64,000 nt of DNA from Kluyveromyces lactis (lineage: Eukaryota; Ascomycota; Saccharomycetes; Saccharomycetales; Saccharomycetaceae): assembly GCF_000002515.2 (NCBI RefSeq), contig NC_006042.1, positions 1,426,001-1,490,000 of the forward strand. Direction: 5' to 3'. This document shows positions 40,697 through 51,112 of this stretch, one piece after another (within the stretch, counting starts at the first letter, position 1; each line of letters opens with the position of its first letter). Both the position numbers and the translations under genes were made by a program. A model generated the notes under the pieces. That model was not told the origin of the DNA. It searched no databases and saw only the letters and a program-made list of their open reading frames with translations.

Positions 40697-41986
40697 TTAC
40701 ATCTGTGAAATGATATATGCAAATAAGTAACTGATAACACTGCCAGACGCTAGACCGATTGACAAAAACACATTGGTAATGCCTCCTGCGGCTTTTCTTT
40801 CGTCTTCTGTATCTAATGATCTGCCGACGTTCATGAAACTACAGCTCGCCAAGAGTCCGTTGGTCAATCCAAACATGAATTGCCAGAAACTGTAGGATAG
40901 ATCGAGAAACACACCAAGATGTGAATTCTTTCTAATGTTTCTTACGTTGAATAGGAAAAACACCGCAACCATTAGGATACGTAGCTGAGAGTAGATGAAT
41001 ATCTTACGTGGAGTTAGCATTTTGGAATTGAAAGTATGTTCTGCGATGATTCTTCCAACTAAATCGCCAATGTTCCAAAGCATGAATATGAATGGAATGA
41101 ATTCAGAATTCCTTAACGGGAATCTTACCACGTACGTGTTTGATGCAAATACTGGGAAAATTAACGTAACGCAGAAGATGGTAAATATAGAGAGCACAAG
41201 GTACCTTAATTTCAGGAAAAGCACTTTGAATGGGACGTAAACCTTAGGCTCATCAGCTGTCCGCTGAGCCATATCTCCTCCAATGATAGGTATATCACTT
41301 TTTTTATATGCCACGATGGATGCAAACGACATGACACTAGTGGATAAGAAATATAGATTGATACCTGTCGCTGTTTGTTCCTGTTTTTGATTGAAGATCG
41401 AGACCATGAAGAGCACTAGCGACGGTAGTACCCCTGCGACGGCTTGTCCCACCATCACTGCATGATTGTATTCTGGTCCGAAAACGTTAGCCATAGCCAT
41501 GACACCGGTTTGAGAGAGTGCAGTTGCAACGGAACTGACAAGCACTAGAAACATAATCATGATGAATGACAGTAAGTGGGATAACCAACGATGGAATAGT
41601 ACCACACCACATAATGAAGTAAATACAATAATTTCGAAGAACAATCCACTAACAATTCTTTCAGTGTAATGATGTTGAATTTTGGATAAAATTATGTTAG
41701 ACAGTACCGATGATATCGTACTAACTGTCATCATGGTACTGATGTAAATCCTTGCATACACCGACGTGTCTTGAAATACATCATGCTGGAAATATAATGA
41801 CGCACTTAAGAATGAGTTCCACGGCCAAAGTAATGCAATACCGATAAGGAAAAATGCAAGATAATTAGTATCAGTAAGCTTGATGTATGTAGATTCTTTG
41901 GAAAGGTCCTTGGTTTGTATTTGGGAAATAGGATCATTTAATGCAGTTCCCGTTATTGGAGTTTCGTCATTTTCTTCTAGTTCCAT
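40697..41986 (-). CDS. FUN26: Fun26, equilibrative nucleoside transporter
   Basis: A 429-residue member of the ENT (SLC29) family; S. cerevisiae Fun26 (517 residues) carries nucleosides and nicotinamide riboside across the vacuolar membrane. About 11 hydrophobic helices are visible. Family signatures are FLIGIALLWPWNSFLSASLYF in helix 1, SQTGVMAMANVFGPEYNHAVMVGQAVAGVLPSL-type motifs in helices 4-5, and FMLWNIGDLVGR and GLTNGLLASCSFM in helices 8 and 10. The N-terminal hydrophilic tail (~40 residues) is shorter than in S. cerevisiae. Start ATG at 41986-41984. Order PMT2-FUN26-CCR4-ATS1 equals YAL023C-YAL020C. Confidence 0.94.
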   Translation of the reverse strand: MELEENDETPITGTALNDPISQIQTKDLSKESTYIKLTDTNYLAFFLIGIALLWPWNSFLSASLYFQHDVFQDTSVYARIYISTMMTVSTISSVLSNIILSKIQHHYTERIVSGLFFEIIVFTSLCGVVLFHRWLSHLLSFIMIMFLVLVSSVATALSQTGVMAMANVFGPEYNHAVMVGQAVAGVLPSLVLFMVSIFNQKQEQTATGINLYFLSTSVMSFASIVAYKKSDIPIIGGDMAQRTADEPKVYVPFKVLFLKLRYLVLSIFTIFCVTLIFPVFASNTYVVRFPLRNSEFIPFIFMLWNIGDLVGRIIAEHTFNSKMLTPRKIFIYSQLRILMVAVFFLFNVRNIRKNSHLGVFLDLSYSFWQFMFGLTNGLLASCSFMNVGRSLDTEDERKAAGGITNVFLSIGLASGSVISYLFAYIISQM

Positions 41987-42611
41987 AATTCGATGAAATA
42001 TTTGGTGTATTAATTTTCCCCTTGAGTCTATTTATTCAAAATACAGACCAGCCAATGTATATATTGACCAAGTACTAATTAAAATCCCTTCATCAGTAAT
42101 TTTGTAGCTTGCATCATTATGTTTTCCCATAAAACAACAATTTTCTGAAGGAATTCCTGTTTAGTTTCCAAAAATATGATAAGGAATTTACAAAAAAATC
42201 ACTTAATCCGTCCAGAGACAGGAAAAGAAAAAGTGAGAAAGCCTGTCAGTTATACTTGGAATAGACTTTAAAACATTAATATACAGAAGAAAATAAAGAC
42301 TAACGTTATAAATGATGAAGTATTAGTTGAAATGATGGGATAAACCGGTTTTAACATCCTAAAAAAAAAAGGCACTTCTTAGAATATCATTTCTTTGGTG
42401 GATTTTACCGGCACATATGGTTTTGTTGTATCAATTGAGAAAGGACACAAGATGTCTGATGTATCTTCTATTGATAACGTTAAATGAAATTTACAATTAC
42501 AAGAGCAGGATGAAAGTGAATGTGGCAATAACTGGTATAGATATCTTGATAAAGCCAGCAATAAAGGGAACAAAAAGAAGTGAAACATGATTGTAAATAA
42601 AATTAGTACAA
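41987..42611 (-). promoter_or_regulatory. FUN26 promoter and CCR4 3' region
   Basis: 625 bp between two minus-strand genes, AT-rich, with an A10 run near 42362. No ORF or RNA gene is supported. Confidence 0.4.
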
Positions 42612-44984
42612 TTACACTTTCCTGCTGGATGTTTGGGTGGCGTTACCCCTTGAAATTTCAAATCTTGTGACAAGAGGGATGTGGTCACTTGGGAACTTAT
42701 CGTTAGGGAACCCAATAAACTTGGATGCATACTCCTCGTCGATCTTCCCTAGTAATCCGCGAACACGTAGTGATTGAGAGGAATACCAGATATAATCGAT
42801 GACGTCGGTGAAGGAGGGTGTCATATTTGTGAATGGTAGTTCACCAATGGCGCCGTAACTTGATCTGAGCGACAAATTATGCGAGAAATTCTTCTGTGAC
42901 ATATAACCGAAATCTCTTTGATCAATATCTTTATGGTTTGCCGTGACGTGACCACTGTTGAATAATTCTACAACAGCAGAGTCTAATTGGGAGTTAAAAT
43001 CACCACAGATGACCATAGGAATCTTCTTTATGTCATTGTTATTGTTTACATGGTGGTGCTGTTTGATTAAAGTCTCTAAATAGTCCAGCATCACGCCAAC
43101 TTGGAAAGTTTTAACATCATTAAATTGTGGATCCCAATGTAAATGAGTAGTGACCACCCACACATTTTCGTTTGTATTCAAATGCTTTAGTTCTGCGATT
43201 AGCGCAACATTGTCCTTATTCATAGCACGATTCAAATAATCTTCTGTACGATGGAATTTTTTATGGCTTCTCCAAGCAGAACTAAAATCAATTGAATCTT
43301 GGAAGACCAATTGGAATTGATCCTTCTTGTAGAAAATAGCACAACCATCGACCTTTTTGGAATCCTTGGCGTGCATTGTCTTGGCTCTGGTCTTAGCGTG
43401 GAACAAGCAACTATAGTTATATTTTTCCATAAGAGGAACCCAATATTCCTCATATGTTAAAGTTTCAACTTCTTGCAAACATATAACATCTGTGTCAAAA
43501 TCTAGTAACTGTTCTTTCAACTTTTCTCTTCTGTAATCCCAGCTTAACGCCCAAGATGGAGTGAAACGGTACATCTTTGGAGTAGCATAATGATGACACA
43601 ACGTATTGTAAGATAACAATGTGAAGCTATTCTTCAATAAAGTATTGTTCATGTGATTTGTATTCTCTTGTAATGACTCGTATTCGTTAGTTGGCTCGCC
43701 ATCAGCTGATATTTCAATAAATTTTCTATCCTTGGCATATGGGATTTCAGGCGCATTATCTCTGAGGTAAAAGATTAATCCAGTGACAGACTTTTCAGCT
43801 ATAATTTTCACGAGTTGTTTATCAAGAGGATTGCCCTCCAAACCCAAAAACTGCAAGTTAAACAAATTACCAAATTCCCAGGGGATTGTTGTGATCATAT
43901 TGTCAAAGAAATATAAATATTTCAACTGATAGCACATACCTAACTCTTTTGGTAGTTCTGTCAACCTATTATGAGACAAGTCTAACACTCTTAGATTTCT
44001 GAGTTTTTTGATGGAAGAGGGTAATGAAGTAAGGCTATTACCATTTAAATATAAACGTGTCAAAAATTCGTAATGGAACAGTTTTTCGTTAAGATTGAAA
44101 AGGGCCAAGTTGGAAAGGTCTAACGCGTGCCATAATTGATCATCATGTTTAGAGTTCGTTGGAGCTACCATGCGATGTTCAATTTCATCGTCTTCGTCGA
44201 TATTATATTGAGACAGCTTCTTGTGTTGCAGAAGTAGAGAAGGTGTATTTGGATGAAGCTCTGCTTTTGGAGTATTCGGAGTTGAGAACCCTGTAGAGTT
44301 TAGATCAGAATTGACATTAACAGCAGATGCAGTAGCTTCATTACCGGATGAGGCCATCTCCATAAGATGTTGTTTAGTGTGCTCGACTAAAGACATGGAT
44401 GCGTCATTACCTAAAGGTTGCTGACCTTGTTGCTGACCAGATTGACTTGGTTGTTGTTGCTGGCCCTGCTGCTGTTGTGACTGAACGCCATCTTGGCCAT
44501 TAGTAGACAGTCCCAACTGATTTTGATTATTTAAGAACTTCTTCATGGCGTTTTGTCTAGCATACACATTCGATTGACCCAAAGACTGTCTGGAAACTGC
44601 AGCCAATTGAAGCTGTAACTTCCAAATTGGTGAATTCAACAACGAGGGGTCCGCTAAATGTGGATGGCATAACGGATTATTAGCATTGGACAATTGCTGA
44701 GCCACTAACGCAGCCTGGGCTGCATTAGGTGTTCCAACATTAGGAGGACCCACAGCTTGCTGTGGTCCCCCTGCACCGCCAGTTATCACATTCTGAACCT
44801 GGTTCATCATCATAGGAAGGACATTGTTTAGTTGGGCCGGCTGATGTTGGTTTCCTTGATTTCCCATCAAACCTGGCGGATGCTGGTGAAGCTGCTGAGT
44901 AACAGCTTGCGGCGTACCCACCATCTGAGGCACCGCTTGCCCAGCAGGTTTCTGGAATCCTGACAAGGGAGGCGGATAATTCAT
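42612..44984 (-). CDS. CCR4: Ccr4, catalytic deadenylase of the Ccr4-Not complex
   Basis: A 790-residue poly(A)-specific 3' exonuclease, the main cytoplasmic mRNA deadenylase, which also has transcription roles. The first ATG in frame is 44984 ([11 protein letters not shown]). Residues 1-~260 are Q/N-rich. Leucine-rich repeats (~290-410; [36 protein letters not shown]) bind Pop2/Caf1. The EEP nuclease domain (~445-785) shows [19 protein letters not shown], the Mg-binding Glu in [17 protein letters not shown] with Asp and Asn, and the C-terminal SDHIPLV with the catalytic Asp-His. Length is near the S. cerevisiae 837. Puf3, encoded 37 kb away, recruits this enzyme. Confidence 0.97.
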   Translation of the reverse strand: MNYPPPLSGFQKPAGQAVPQMVGTPQAVTQQLHQHPPGLMGNQGNQHQPAQLNNVLPMMMNQVQNVITGGAGGPQQAVGPPNVGTPNAAQAALVAQQLSNANNPLCHPHLADPSLLNSPIWKLQLQLAAVSRQSLGQSNVYARQNAMKKFLNNQNQLGLSTNGQDGVQSQQQQGQQQQPSQSGQQQGQQPLGNDASMSLVEHTKQHLMEMASSGNEATASAVNVNSDLNSTGFSTPNTPKAELHPNTPSLLLQHKKLSQYNIDEDDEIEHRMVAPTNSKHDDQLWHALDLSNLALFNLNEKLFHYEFLTRLYLNGNSLTSLPSSIKKLRNLRVLDLSHNRLTELPKELGMCYQLKYLYFFDNMITTIPWEFGNLFNLQFLGLEGNPLDKQLVKIIAEKSVTGLIFYLRDNAPEIPYAKDRKFIEISADGEPTNEYESLQENTNHMNNTLLKNSFTLLSYNTLCHHYATPKMYRFTPSWALSWDYRREKLKEQLLDFDTDVICLQEVETLTYEEYWVPLMEKYNYSCLFHAKTRAKTMHAKDSKKVDGCAIFYKKDQFQLVFQDSIDFSSAWRSHKKFHRTEDYLNRAMNKDNVALIAELKHLNTNENVWVVTTHLHWDPQFNDVKTFQVGVMLDYLETLIKQHHHVNNNNDIKKIPMVICGDFNSQLDSAVVELFNSGHVTANHKDIDQRDFGYMSQKNFSHNLSLRSSYGAIGELPFTNMTPSFTDVIDYIWYSSQSLRVRGLLGKIDEEYASKFIGFPNDKFPSDHIPLVTRFEISRGNATQTSSRKV

Positions 44985-46412
44985 TTGCACCAATTCAATT
45001 ATAATGTGTTGATAATAGTTTCAATTTTTTTCACTGCTGTTATTCGTTGATTCCTGTTTAAACTTCTATTCGTTGTTATTTCCAGCTTTTCTAAATATCA
45101 ATATCAGTTTAGAATCTTACAACTCTCAAAATATGCCCAATGACCAGTTCTTATTTCTTAATATGTTTTCGGTTTAGTATCTCGATTATATTAAATTCTC
45201 CTCTTATATCAAATAAAAAAAGCACAGTCAGTACAGTAATAACTAGTCGTCTGATGAGGCTGTAAAGCTTCCTTAGTTGCCGAAGTCTATGTCTTTTAAT
45301 GTTTAATGTTTTAATTTCAATATAAGATTTATTTAGTTCTTTCAAAGAAAAAACAAAGTCTTAAAAACCGTTTGATAAAAGGAAAACAAGAAAAAACACT
45401 CAGTAGAACCTGTGCAGAAGTGGAAACAAAGAGAGGTAACAATATTAGTGAGTGGTAAATAAAGAACCGGGGCACAGGTAGATGCACAATTGGTGTAGCT
45501 CTGATCTTTAAATGCCAATGTTCTTTTCTATGTTGTTGAGAATATTCCAGTTTCTGTAACTATCGGGGGTTAGAGCTTGCTTGTTACTGAAGAAGTGACA
45601 GCTGTTGCCACTCTGGTCTCGATACGCTCTACTCTGAGCTTTCGTCATTTTGATCGTTTTATTATATTACCCGGACCACATATCTGATTATGGCGAGGAT
45701 TATCAACAGTTGTACTATTACCCGGACTTAATTTATTCGTGTAACGATACGCGGGTTACTATTGTTCACGGATATAGCAAGATAGCATAACAATAAAACA
45801 GTACAAGAGATTCCTGATTTGCGATAGTTATAATAGGTGCTCTAATATTACGAGCAATACCCAGTTAATTGCAGTAAATAAACCATTTACAGTTACTAAG
45901 GCCCTATTTCTTGTGAAGGACTTATGTATAAAAAGAAAAATTGAACGTTTTAAAATAAAAAAAACGAAAAGTATCTGAAAGTTCATCGCACACAACATAC
46001 TTACAATATGATAACTCGTTATTAACAGTTGTATCGTTTATTATTTTTCTTCTAAAAAGATCAGTAAGAACTTGGATAAGTGATTATCTGGGTTCTTGCA
46101 AGGGACTTTTAAAGAAACTGGGCTACTAATCATCGTATTGATTTATCTTTCTCTGTTGTTTTCGAATAGGAAAGTGTGATTTTTACTTTGATTTCTAGTT
46201 GTTTGGGTGATACGAGTCTCTAGACATCAATAATCAAGAAGTCTATACATATTTTCCATGTGAGCCGCCTGGTATTTTCATTAATTGCCATGGTTGTATA
46301 TTTTATATTTTCAACATGAATATGGGAAAGGTACTTCTTAACATTTTGTTACATAGATGCATATATACATTAGAGAGCGTTCTTCTCTTTGCTAAGAGAA
46401 AATAATCGGTGC
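44985..46412 (-). promoter_or_regulatory. Long spacer between ATS1 and CCR4
   Basis: 1.43 kb between two minus-strand genes, unusually long. It has no convincing ORF. Two identical ATTACCCGGAC blocks (Reb1 sites at 45667 and 45718) lie in the middle, followed by GTAAC...GTTAC flanking a CGCGG core near 45740-45757. An exact 11/11 match to the S. cerevisiae ARS core (TTTTATATTTT at 46301-46311) is present. A non-coding RNA is possible but I recognise none. Confidence 0.4.
45667..45725 (+). promoter_or_regulatory. Tandem Reb1 sites (TTACCCGG twice)
   Basis: Exact Reb1 motifs at 45667-45674 and 45718-45725, both inside the shared 11-mer ATTACCCGGAC and 51 bp apart in the same orientation. They lie ~690-740 bp upstream of CCR4 and ~690-745 bp downstream of the ATS1 stop. 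Reb1 can clear nucleosomes or act as a roadblock that ends readthrough transcription. Confidence 0.6.
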
Positions 46413-47462
46413 TCACGTAACCAACACTAACCATGTGGTCGCACATCCTCCGAAGATGCTAACAACTTTTTCGTATTTTCCTATCATATTAAGGGGGCTG
46501 ATAACGTTACTCTTGTCATTGATCGGATTTGTCTCTGTCTTGAATAAAGACCCACAATTACCGTGCTCTCCCCAGCCCCAACAATATACTTTCATGTCAG
46601 CAGTAGTTACTACCCCATGCTCACTACCAGTAACAAAATCCAGAGTTTCTGAAGGCAGAGGTTCTTCCAAAAACTGGCCATGAGAACCTCGTCCAATGGA
46701 TATAAGCTTTCGTTCACCAGTAAGAATGTGTAACGAGGACCACATAGAGTCAATCTTGGCAATTGATCCGAAATCATGCGACAACTGTGATATCAATTCG
46801 GGAAGTTCTTTTGCTAATGACCCTTTTATAATTAATTTATTTTCAGTTCTGGAAAGTACACAGGTAAAGTCCTTTCCTAAAGCCATCTCGATATCAGACG
46901 TATCCCCCTCATAAATCACCTTTGGTTCCTCAATGATTTTCAAGGCTGAGTCGTCACACACTTGTAGCTTCCTATTATTGCCCCATCCGTATATCTTCTC
47001 CGGAACAACCACTACGCAATGCTGGAAAGTTGCATAACATCGGGAGCCTTTTGGATCTTCACATCGGAACAGATCAATCCATTCTGTACTGTGTTTCAAC
47101 CTAGGTACCCCTAATTCGCCTTTATCACCCCTTCCACGGGTTTTAACCCAGCCATCCTCATCAATAACTATAGTAACTTCCCAACCACATGCAATATCGA
47201 GAAATTTCCCTGGAATAGGGATCCATTCGAGACTTATTTTAATGTCACTGGAAGCGCATTGACCAGAAGAGTTATCGCCACACCAATACAACGACCCATC
47301 TTCTAATAATAGTAGCGAATGGTTGCCCCCACATGACACTTTTTTAATACCAACACCATCACTTTGAAAGCTCAATTGAGGCAGCATCAAGTCCTCATCG
47401 TGTCCTACACCCAATTGGCCATTCCCATTGGAACCAAAACATAGTAATTCGTAACTTGCCAT
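46413..47462 (-). CDS. ATS1: Ats1/Kti13, RCC1-repeat protein
   Basis: A 349-residue protein (333 in S. cerevisiae) made of RCC1-type beta-propeller repeats. Repeat signatures are CFGSNGNGQLGVGHDEDL, WCGDNSSGQC, RGRGDKGELGV, GWGNNRKLQV, IGRGSHGQF and CWGWGEHGNCG. Ats1 (Kti13) binds Kti11/Dph3 and supports Elongator-dependent tRNA wobble modification and diphthamide synthesis; it was first found as a suppressor of alpha-tubulin mutants. Start ATG at 47462-47460. It follows CCR4 as in S. cerevisiae (YAL021C/YAL020C) and ends that synteny block. Confidence 0.93.
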   Translation of the reverse strand: MASYELLCFGSNGNGQLGVGHDEDLMLPQLSFQSDGVGIKKVSCGGNHSLLLLEDGSLYWCGDNSSGQCASSDIKISLEWIPIPGKFLDIACGWEVTIVIDEDGWVKTRGRGDKGELGVPRLKHSTEWIDLFRCEDPKGSRCYATFQHCVVVVPEKIYGWGNNRKLQVCDDSALKIIEEPKVIYEGDTSDIEMALGKDFTCVLSRTENKLIIKGSLAKELPELISQLSHDFGSIAKIDSMWSSLHILTGERKLISIGRGSHGQFLEEPLPSETLDFVTGSEHGVVTTADMKVYCWGWGEHGNCGSLFKTETNPINDKSNVISPLNMIGKYEKVVSIFGGCATTWLVLVT

Positions 47463-47693
47463 ATGTCAAGAGAAACACAATATTACGAATGAGCACGCCG
47501 ATTTGAGTCGGTATGGCTGTGTCAGGTAGTTGCAAGTGTCATGACATACCAAAACACCACATTCGTTTACAGCTGATGCACATTTGATATGCAACGAGTA
47601 GTAGAAAAGGCTAAATGCAGTTGGCTGACAGATTTCCGGTTTCTATCTGGTAAATAATTCCTGTCAGTCATGTGACAAAAAACATAAGCAGCC

Positions 47694-48432
47694 CGGAGCA
47701 CATCACACCTGATCACGCCCGGGGCTCTCTGTTTTCTCCAAAAAACTGTTAACACGTTCGGAAAAATGTCGTCCGGATAAACCCTTCATAATTTTTGGGA
47801 ATCTTTACCTTGAATATAGACCCACTTCCCCTACCATCATATCTTATTCTCGACCTTCGCATCTATGGGGCCGACCGAAGCAACTTTTTTCGTAGTAAAG
47901 TGGGAGACATGCGGAAAAATTTGTAACGTGGCTCCTTGTAATGCCCAAGATTCAAGGAATCGTTGGGCACAACGGGCCCGGAACAATGTTCTGGCCAAAA
48001 CTCATTGCGGTGTACAGATGCTTAAATTATTGCATATGCGGTCCACAAAGGATATCAACCCTATTCTTACGTAGACGAATTCGTTGAACAACACAACCAA
48101 AAAGAAAATACAATAAAAAAAAATCTGGGCCACCGGAGCTTTTCACGTAGTCTTCCGGAAAAATATCTCAGTTTCCTACACCCTTTCAGTGCAAAAGGAT
48201 GTCTCCCCACATCTGAAAAAGTTCATTTGGAATAATATTTTCTCCCTAAGGAATGTCTCCAAAAAAAAAAAAAAAAAAGGAAGCAAGGTATTTACCGACC
48301 AGTGCGAATTGACCAATAGTTTTACCGAAGCTGGAAAAATGTTGCGTACAGAAAAGGCAGAACATGGCATAATCCGCAGTTGGATGATGAGCTGAGGGTA
48401 TCACTCAAAAGCTATAGTCAGAGCTCGGAAGA
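47694..48432 (+). promoter_or_regulatory. Cluster of six Rgt1-type CGGANNA motifs
   Basis: CGGANNA occurs on the plus strand at 47694, 47759, 47774, 47912, 48156 and 48426. Rgt1 needs several such sites to repress HXT genes and STD1 in S. cerevisiae. The cluster lies 0.9-1.65 kb upstream of MTH1/STD1. Single motifs are weak, so only the clustering is informative. Confidence 0.45.
48261..48278. repeat. A18 homopolymer
   Basis: Eighteen consecutive A in the MTH1 upstream region. Poly(dA) tracts exclude nucleosomes in yeast promoters, and the exact length is prone to sequencing error. Confidence 0.8.
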
Positions 48433-49340
48433 ATATCCAGCAGGTTGTTTCCAGAGCAATCCCTGGCTTCAATTCATGTAGTATCCCCGGTAGAGTGCGT
48501 ATGCCAAACTCACGTCTCAAGTGTTATGTAAGTAAATTCGTTCGTTAACTATTCATGTTCGGCAACAAACCCAAAGTAAAAATACAACTGGAGATGTCCC
48601 CCTAGGCCTATTGCCATACAATTGAAGTTCGTACGCTCTTTGTCCCGACATATCTGCCGTTTTTATTGACCGTATTTCACTGTGTATTGTTTATTCTCCG
48701 CCGTTTCCAGCCTCGGGTTTTTTCCCATTCACACTATACAGAGTGGATTTCACTTCTGACATATATATAAGTATGCATAATATTATACTTGGCTCCCTCT
48801 TTTAACCAAGCCATACGTATGATTCCCAAAAATTTACTTAAGAATACAACATACCAAATTCCTACCATATATTGTTCTGTATCAAACTGTCATCGTATTA
48901 CCTGTGTTAGGTATCACTTCAAACAGCAACCTTTTTTCAAATCACCATTTGTGCGTCGGTCTTTCTTCCGATTATCCACGTAGAATACAGACACAAATTT
49001 TTTCCGGGCTCAGAATTTTTCAATTTTCTAGATATATCCATTTTTCCTTTAAAAAGAACACTTTCAAAGAGACGGAGATTATCAGACGTTTAAAAAGAGA
49101 AAAAGTAAGAACAAGCTCGAAACCGATCTCCTTTATCGTATATTTTTTCTGATAAAAGCACCAAAATCCCATAAAGTGGCTTACCAGGTTGGTCGAAACT
49201 CTGGCTGGTTAACAGAGCCACATATTTAACGAAAACAATTTACAAGAGGAACAAAAAAGTGAATCAAAAACCGGCCGTAAAAATTCATTTGCACTAAATC
49301 GAAACGGCATCGAGATATACACAAATATTCTCCTACAAAG

Positions 49341-50714
49341 ATGTTTGTCTCACCTCCGCCCACATCGGCCACAAATCTATTACCTGGGGTACTCGCAAAA
49401 AGGAAAACCAATGACCTAGCTACGATACCAGAAGGTAAGAGTAGCAGTTCGCATAGTCTACCACAGGATCAACCCATGCTTAGTAACAATGGAAAGAAGG
49501 ATTTTGTCAATGCCCCTCCAGAGTTTGCCAATAGAGCTCGTGATGAGATTAAGAGACGGCTATTACAGAAACGTTCAGGATCAACTGGTGGCGCCAGGTC
49601 ATTACATTCATACCGCAGTAATGCATCATCTTCAAGACAAGATTATGGATCGGATGCGGCGTCCATTATTACTGGGCTGACGATGTCATCAGGGACAGGT
49701 TCCTCGATTTTCTCGTCACCCTCTTTCAATACAATTTCTACGCAACTTACTGATGCGTCATCTGTGATAGATCAACAGGACTCGAAACCTTTGACACTTA
49801 CACTAGAGCAAGCTTTACCAACAATATTCTACGACATGTACAGCCCAGATATTTTGATGAATCCTCAAAATTTGATGAGCAACGGAAGGCCGAACTTTAC
49901 TAAGAGAGAACTTTTAGATTGGGATATTAATGATATAAGGTCGTTACTCATAATAGAGTCCTTGAGGCCCGAATGGAACGGGAAACTTCCTACCATAGCA
50001 TTCAATCAACTGCAGGGTAACAATGGTACGGAACCATCTATTCCTGAGTTCAGGTTCCAGTTATTACCACTGAATTCCCCAGATGAATTCATCATATCGA
50101 CGTTGGTAAGTTCTGATCTTTATATCGAAGCTAATCTTGACTACGAGTTTAAGCTAACCAGTGCCAAATATACAGTCAATTCAGCTAGGAAAAGACACGA
50201 AGAGCTAATAGGCCATCACGAACCAGTCATGCAACTATCGAAGCCTGAATGGAGAAACATTATAGAGAACTACTTACTTAACATTGTAGTTGAGGCACAA
50301 TGTAGATTTGATTTCAAGAAGGCTTGTTCTGAGTACAAAAAATGGAAGTTAGATCAACTGAAACAACAAGCTCTCCAACAAAACATGATTCTTCAGCAGC
50401 AAAATACTGTAAAGAAACCTAATATGCCACCTCCATCAATAATACCGAAGAAGTCTAAGAATTCGCTGCTCAGAAGGGCACTACTAAGAAACTCTCAAAT
50501 CAAGATCGAGGAACAATTGGAACTTGAACAGCAACAGGCTTTGCAACAGCAACAACAACAAGCTCCTGTGCCATTAGTCGAAGTACCTACGAAAGTGTCT
50601 TTAACAAAAGACGAAAAGTCAATGGTCTGGTCCCATTGCCAACTGCAAGTGTACCAAAGACTAGGTTTAGATTGGACACCTGACAATGTCAGTGCAAACA
50701 GAATCCAGTCATGA
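49341..50714 (+). CDS. MTH1: Mth1/Std1-type glucose-sensing co-repressor
   Basis: A 457-residue protein of the Mth1/Std1 family (433 and 444 residues in S. cerevisiae). These proteins bind the Snf3/Rgt2 glucose sensors at the plasma membrane and hold Rgt1 on hexose-transporter promoters until glucose triggers their Yck-dependent phosphorylation and degradation. The N-terminus MFVSPPPTSA is the shared family start. Conserved blocks follow: NAPPEFANRARDEIKRRLL, LPTIFYDMYSPDILM, GRPNFTKRELLDWDINDIRS, LYIEANLDYEFKLTSAKYTV and SKPEWRNIIENYLLNIVVEA. The C-terminal part has glutamine runs and ends with VYQRLGLDWTPDNV. Being single-copy next to DBP5 (STD1's neighbour) and PMP3 (MTH1's neighbour), it is the unduplicated form. 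Confidence 0.93.
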   Translation: MFVSPPPTSATNLLPGVLAKRKTNDLATIPEGKSSSSHSLPQDQPMLSNNGKKDFVNAPPEFANRARDEIKRRLLQKRSGSTGGARSLHSYRSNASSSRQDYGSDAASIITGLTMSSGTGSSIFSSPSFNTISTQLTDASSVIDQQDSKPLTLTLEQALPTIFYDMYSPDILMNPQNLMSNGRPNFTKRELLDWDINDIRSLLIIESLRPEWNGKLPTIAFNQLQGNNGTEPSIPEFRFQLLPLNSPDEFIISTLVSSDLYIEANLDYEFKLTSAKYTVNSARKRHEELIGHHEPVMQLSKPEWRNIIENYLLNIVVEAQCRFDFKKACSEYKKWKLDQLKQQALQQNMILQQQNTVKKPNMPPPSIIPKKSKNSLLRRALLRNSQIKIEEQLELEQQQALQQQQQQAPVPLVEVPTKVSLTKDEKSMVWSHCQLQVYQRLGLDWTPDNVSANRIQS

Positions 50715-50760
50715 TCAATTGGAAATTACAATTACGGAAAACTTTCTCATTCTAATGAAC

Positions 50761-50793
<33 letters not shown>

Positions 50794-51112
50794 TAATGCT
50801 ATCCCTTCAACTGCGTACCAAGCTAAATTTATGACCATATCTTGCACAGTACTGCCTTAAGTGCAGTTATTACATCACATATTAACAGTATATAAATATT
50901 TATTCGTTTAGTTCGATTGTAACTAGTATTATTCACCAGGTAGGGTAACTATATTTCCTCCATCTTTCGTTGGTTTAAAATTTACAAAGCTGCAGAAATT
51001 GAAAACTACAGAAGTATTAAAGACATAGAATAGCAGAGGTAAGCTATTGAAGTTGTCTTTGCTAATTTGTGACACTGCATACCCATCGGTGAAACCAAAA
51101 AATCACTTCAAG
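50715..51112 (+). promoter_or_regulatory. MTH1 3' region and DBP5 promoter
   Basis: 398 bp between two plus-strand genes, with an (AT)7 run joined to T19 at 50761-50794. No gene is supported. Confidence 0.45.
50761..50794. repeat. (AT)n-T19 simple repeat
   Basis: Seven AT units run into nineteen T residues, just after MTH1. Such a UA-rich then U-rich sequence resembles yeast efficiency and positioning elements for 3'-end formation. Confidence 0.8.

Larger units (their letters stand above)
47463..49340. promoter_or_regulatory. Long divergent promoter region ATS1/MTH1
   Basis: 1.88 kb, the longest gene-free stretch in the window. It contains six Rgt1-type CGGANNA motifs (47694-48432, listed separately), Mig1-like GC-rich patches (CGCCCGGGG near 47716, GGGGCC near 47867), an A18 run (48261-48278) and a TATATATAAG box near 48762. 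Short open frames such as one at 48819 have no recognisable content. Long, motif-rich promoters are typical of glucose-sensing genes, which points to MTH1. It is also a synteny junction. Confidence 0.5.

Noticed and set aside
46301-46311. Exact S. cerevisiae ARS core (TTTTATATTTT) as a replication origin
   Set aside because: One 11-mer in AT-rich DNA is weak evidence, and origin motifs differ between yeast genera.
48134-48162. CCGGAGCT and TTCCGGAAAAA as a centromere CDEIII element
   Set aside because: There is no CDEI with an adjacent AT-rich CDEII of the right length, and no other part of the window shows one.
48819-48983. 54-codon frame downstream of a TATA box in the MTH1 upstream region
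   Set aside because: No similarity or domain is visible; it is at best a leader ORF.
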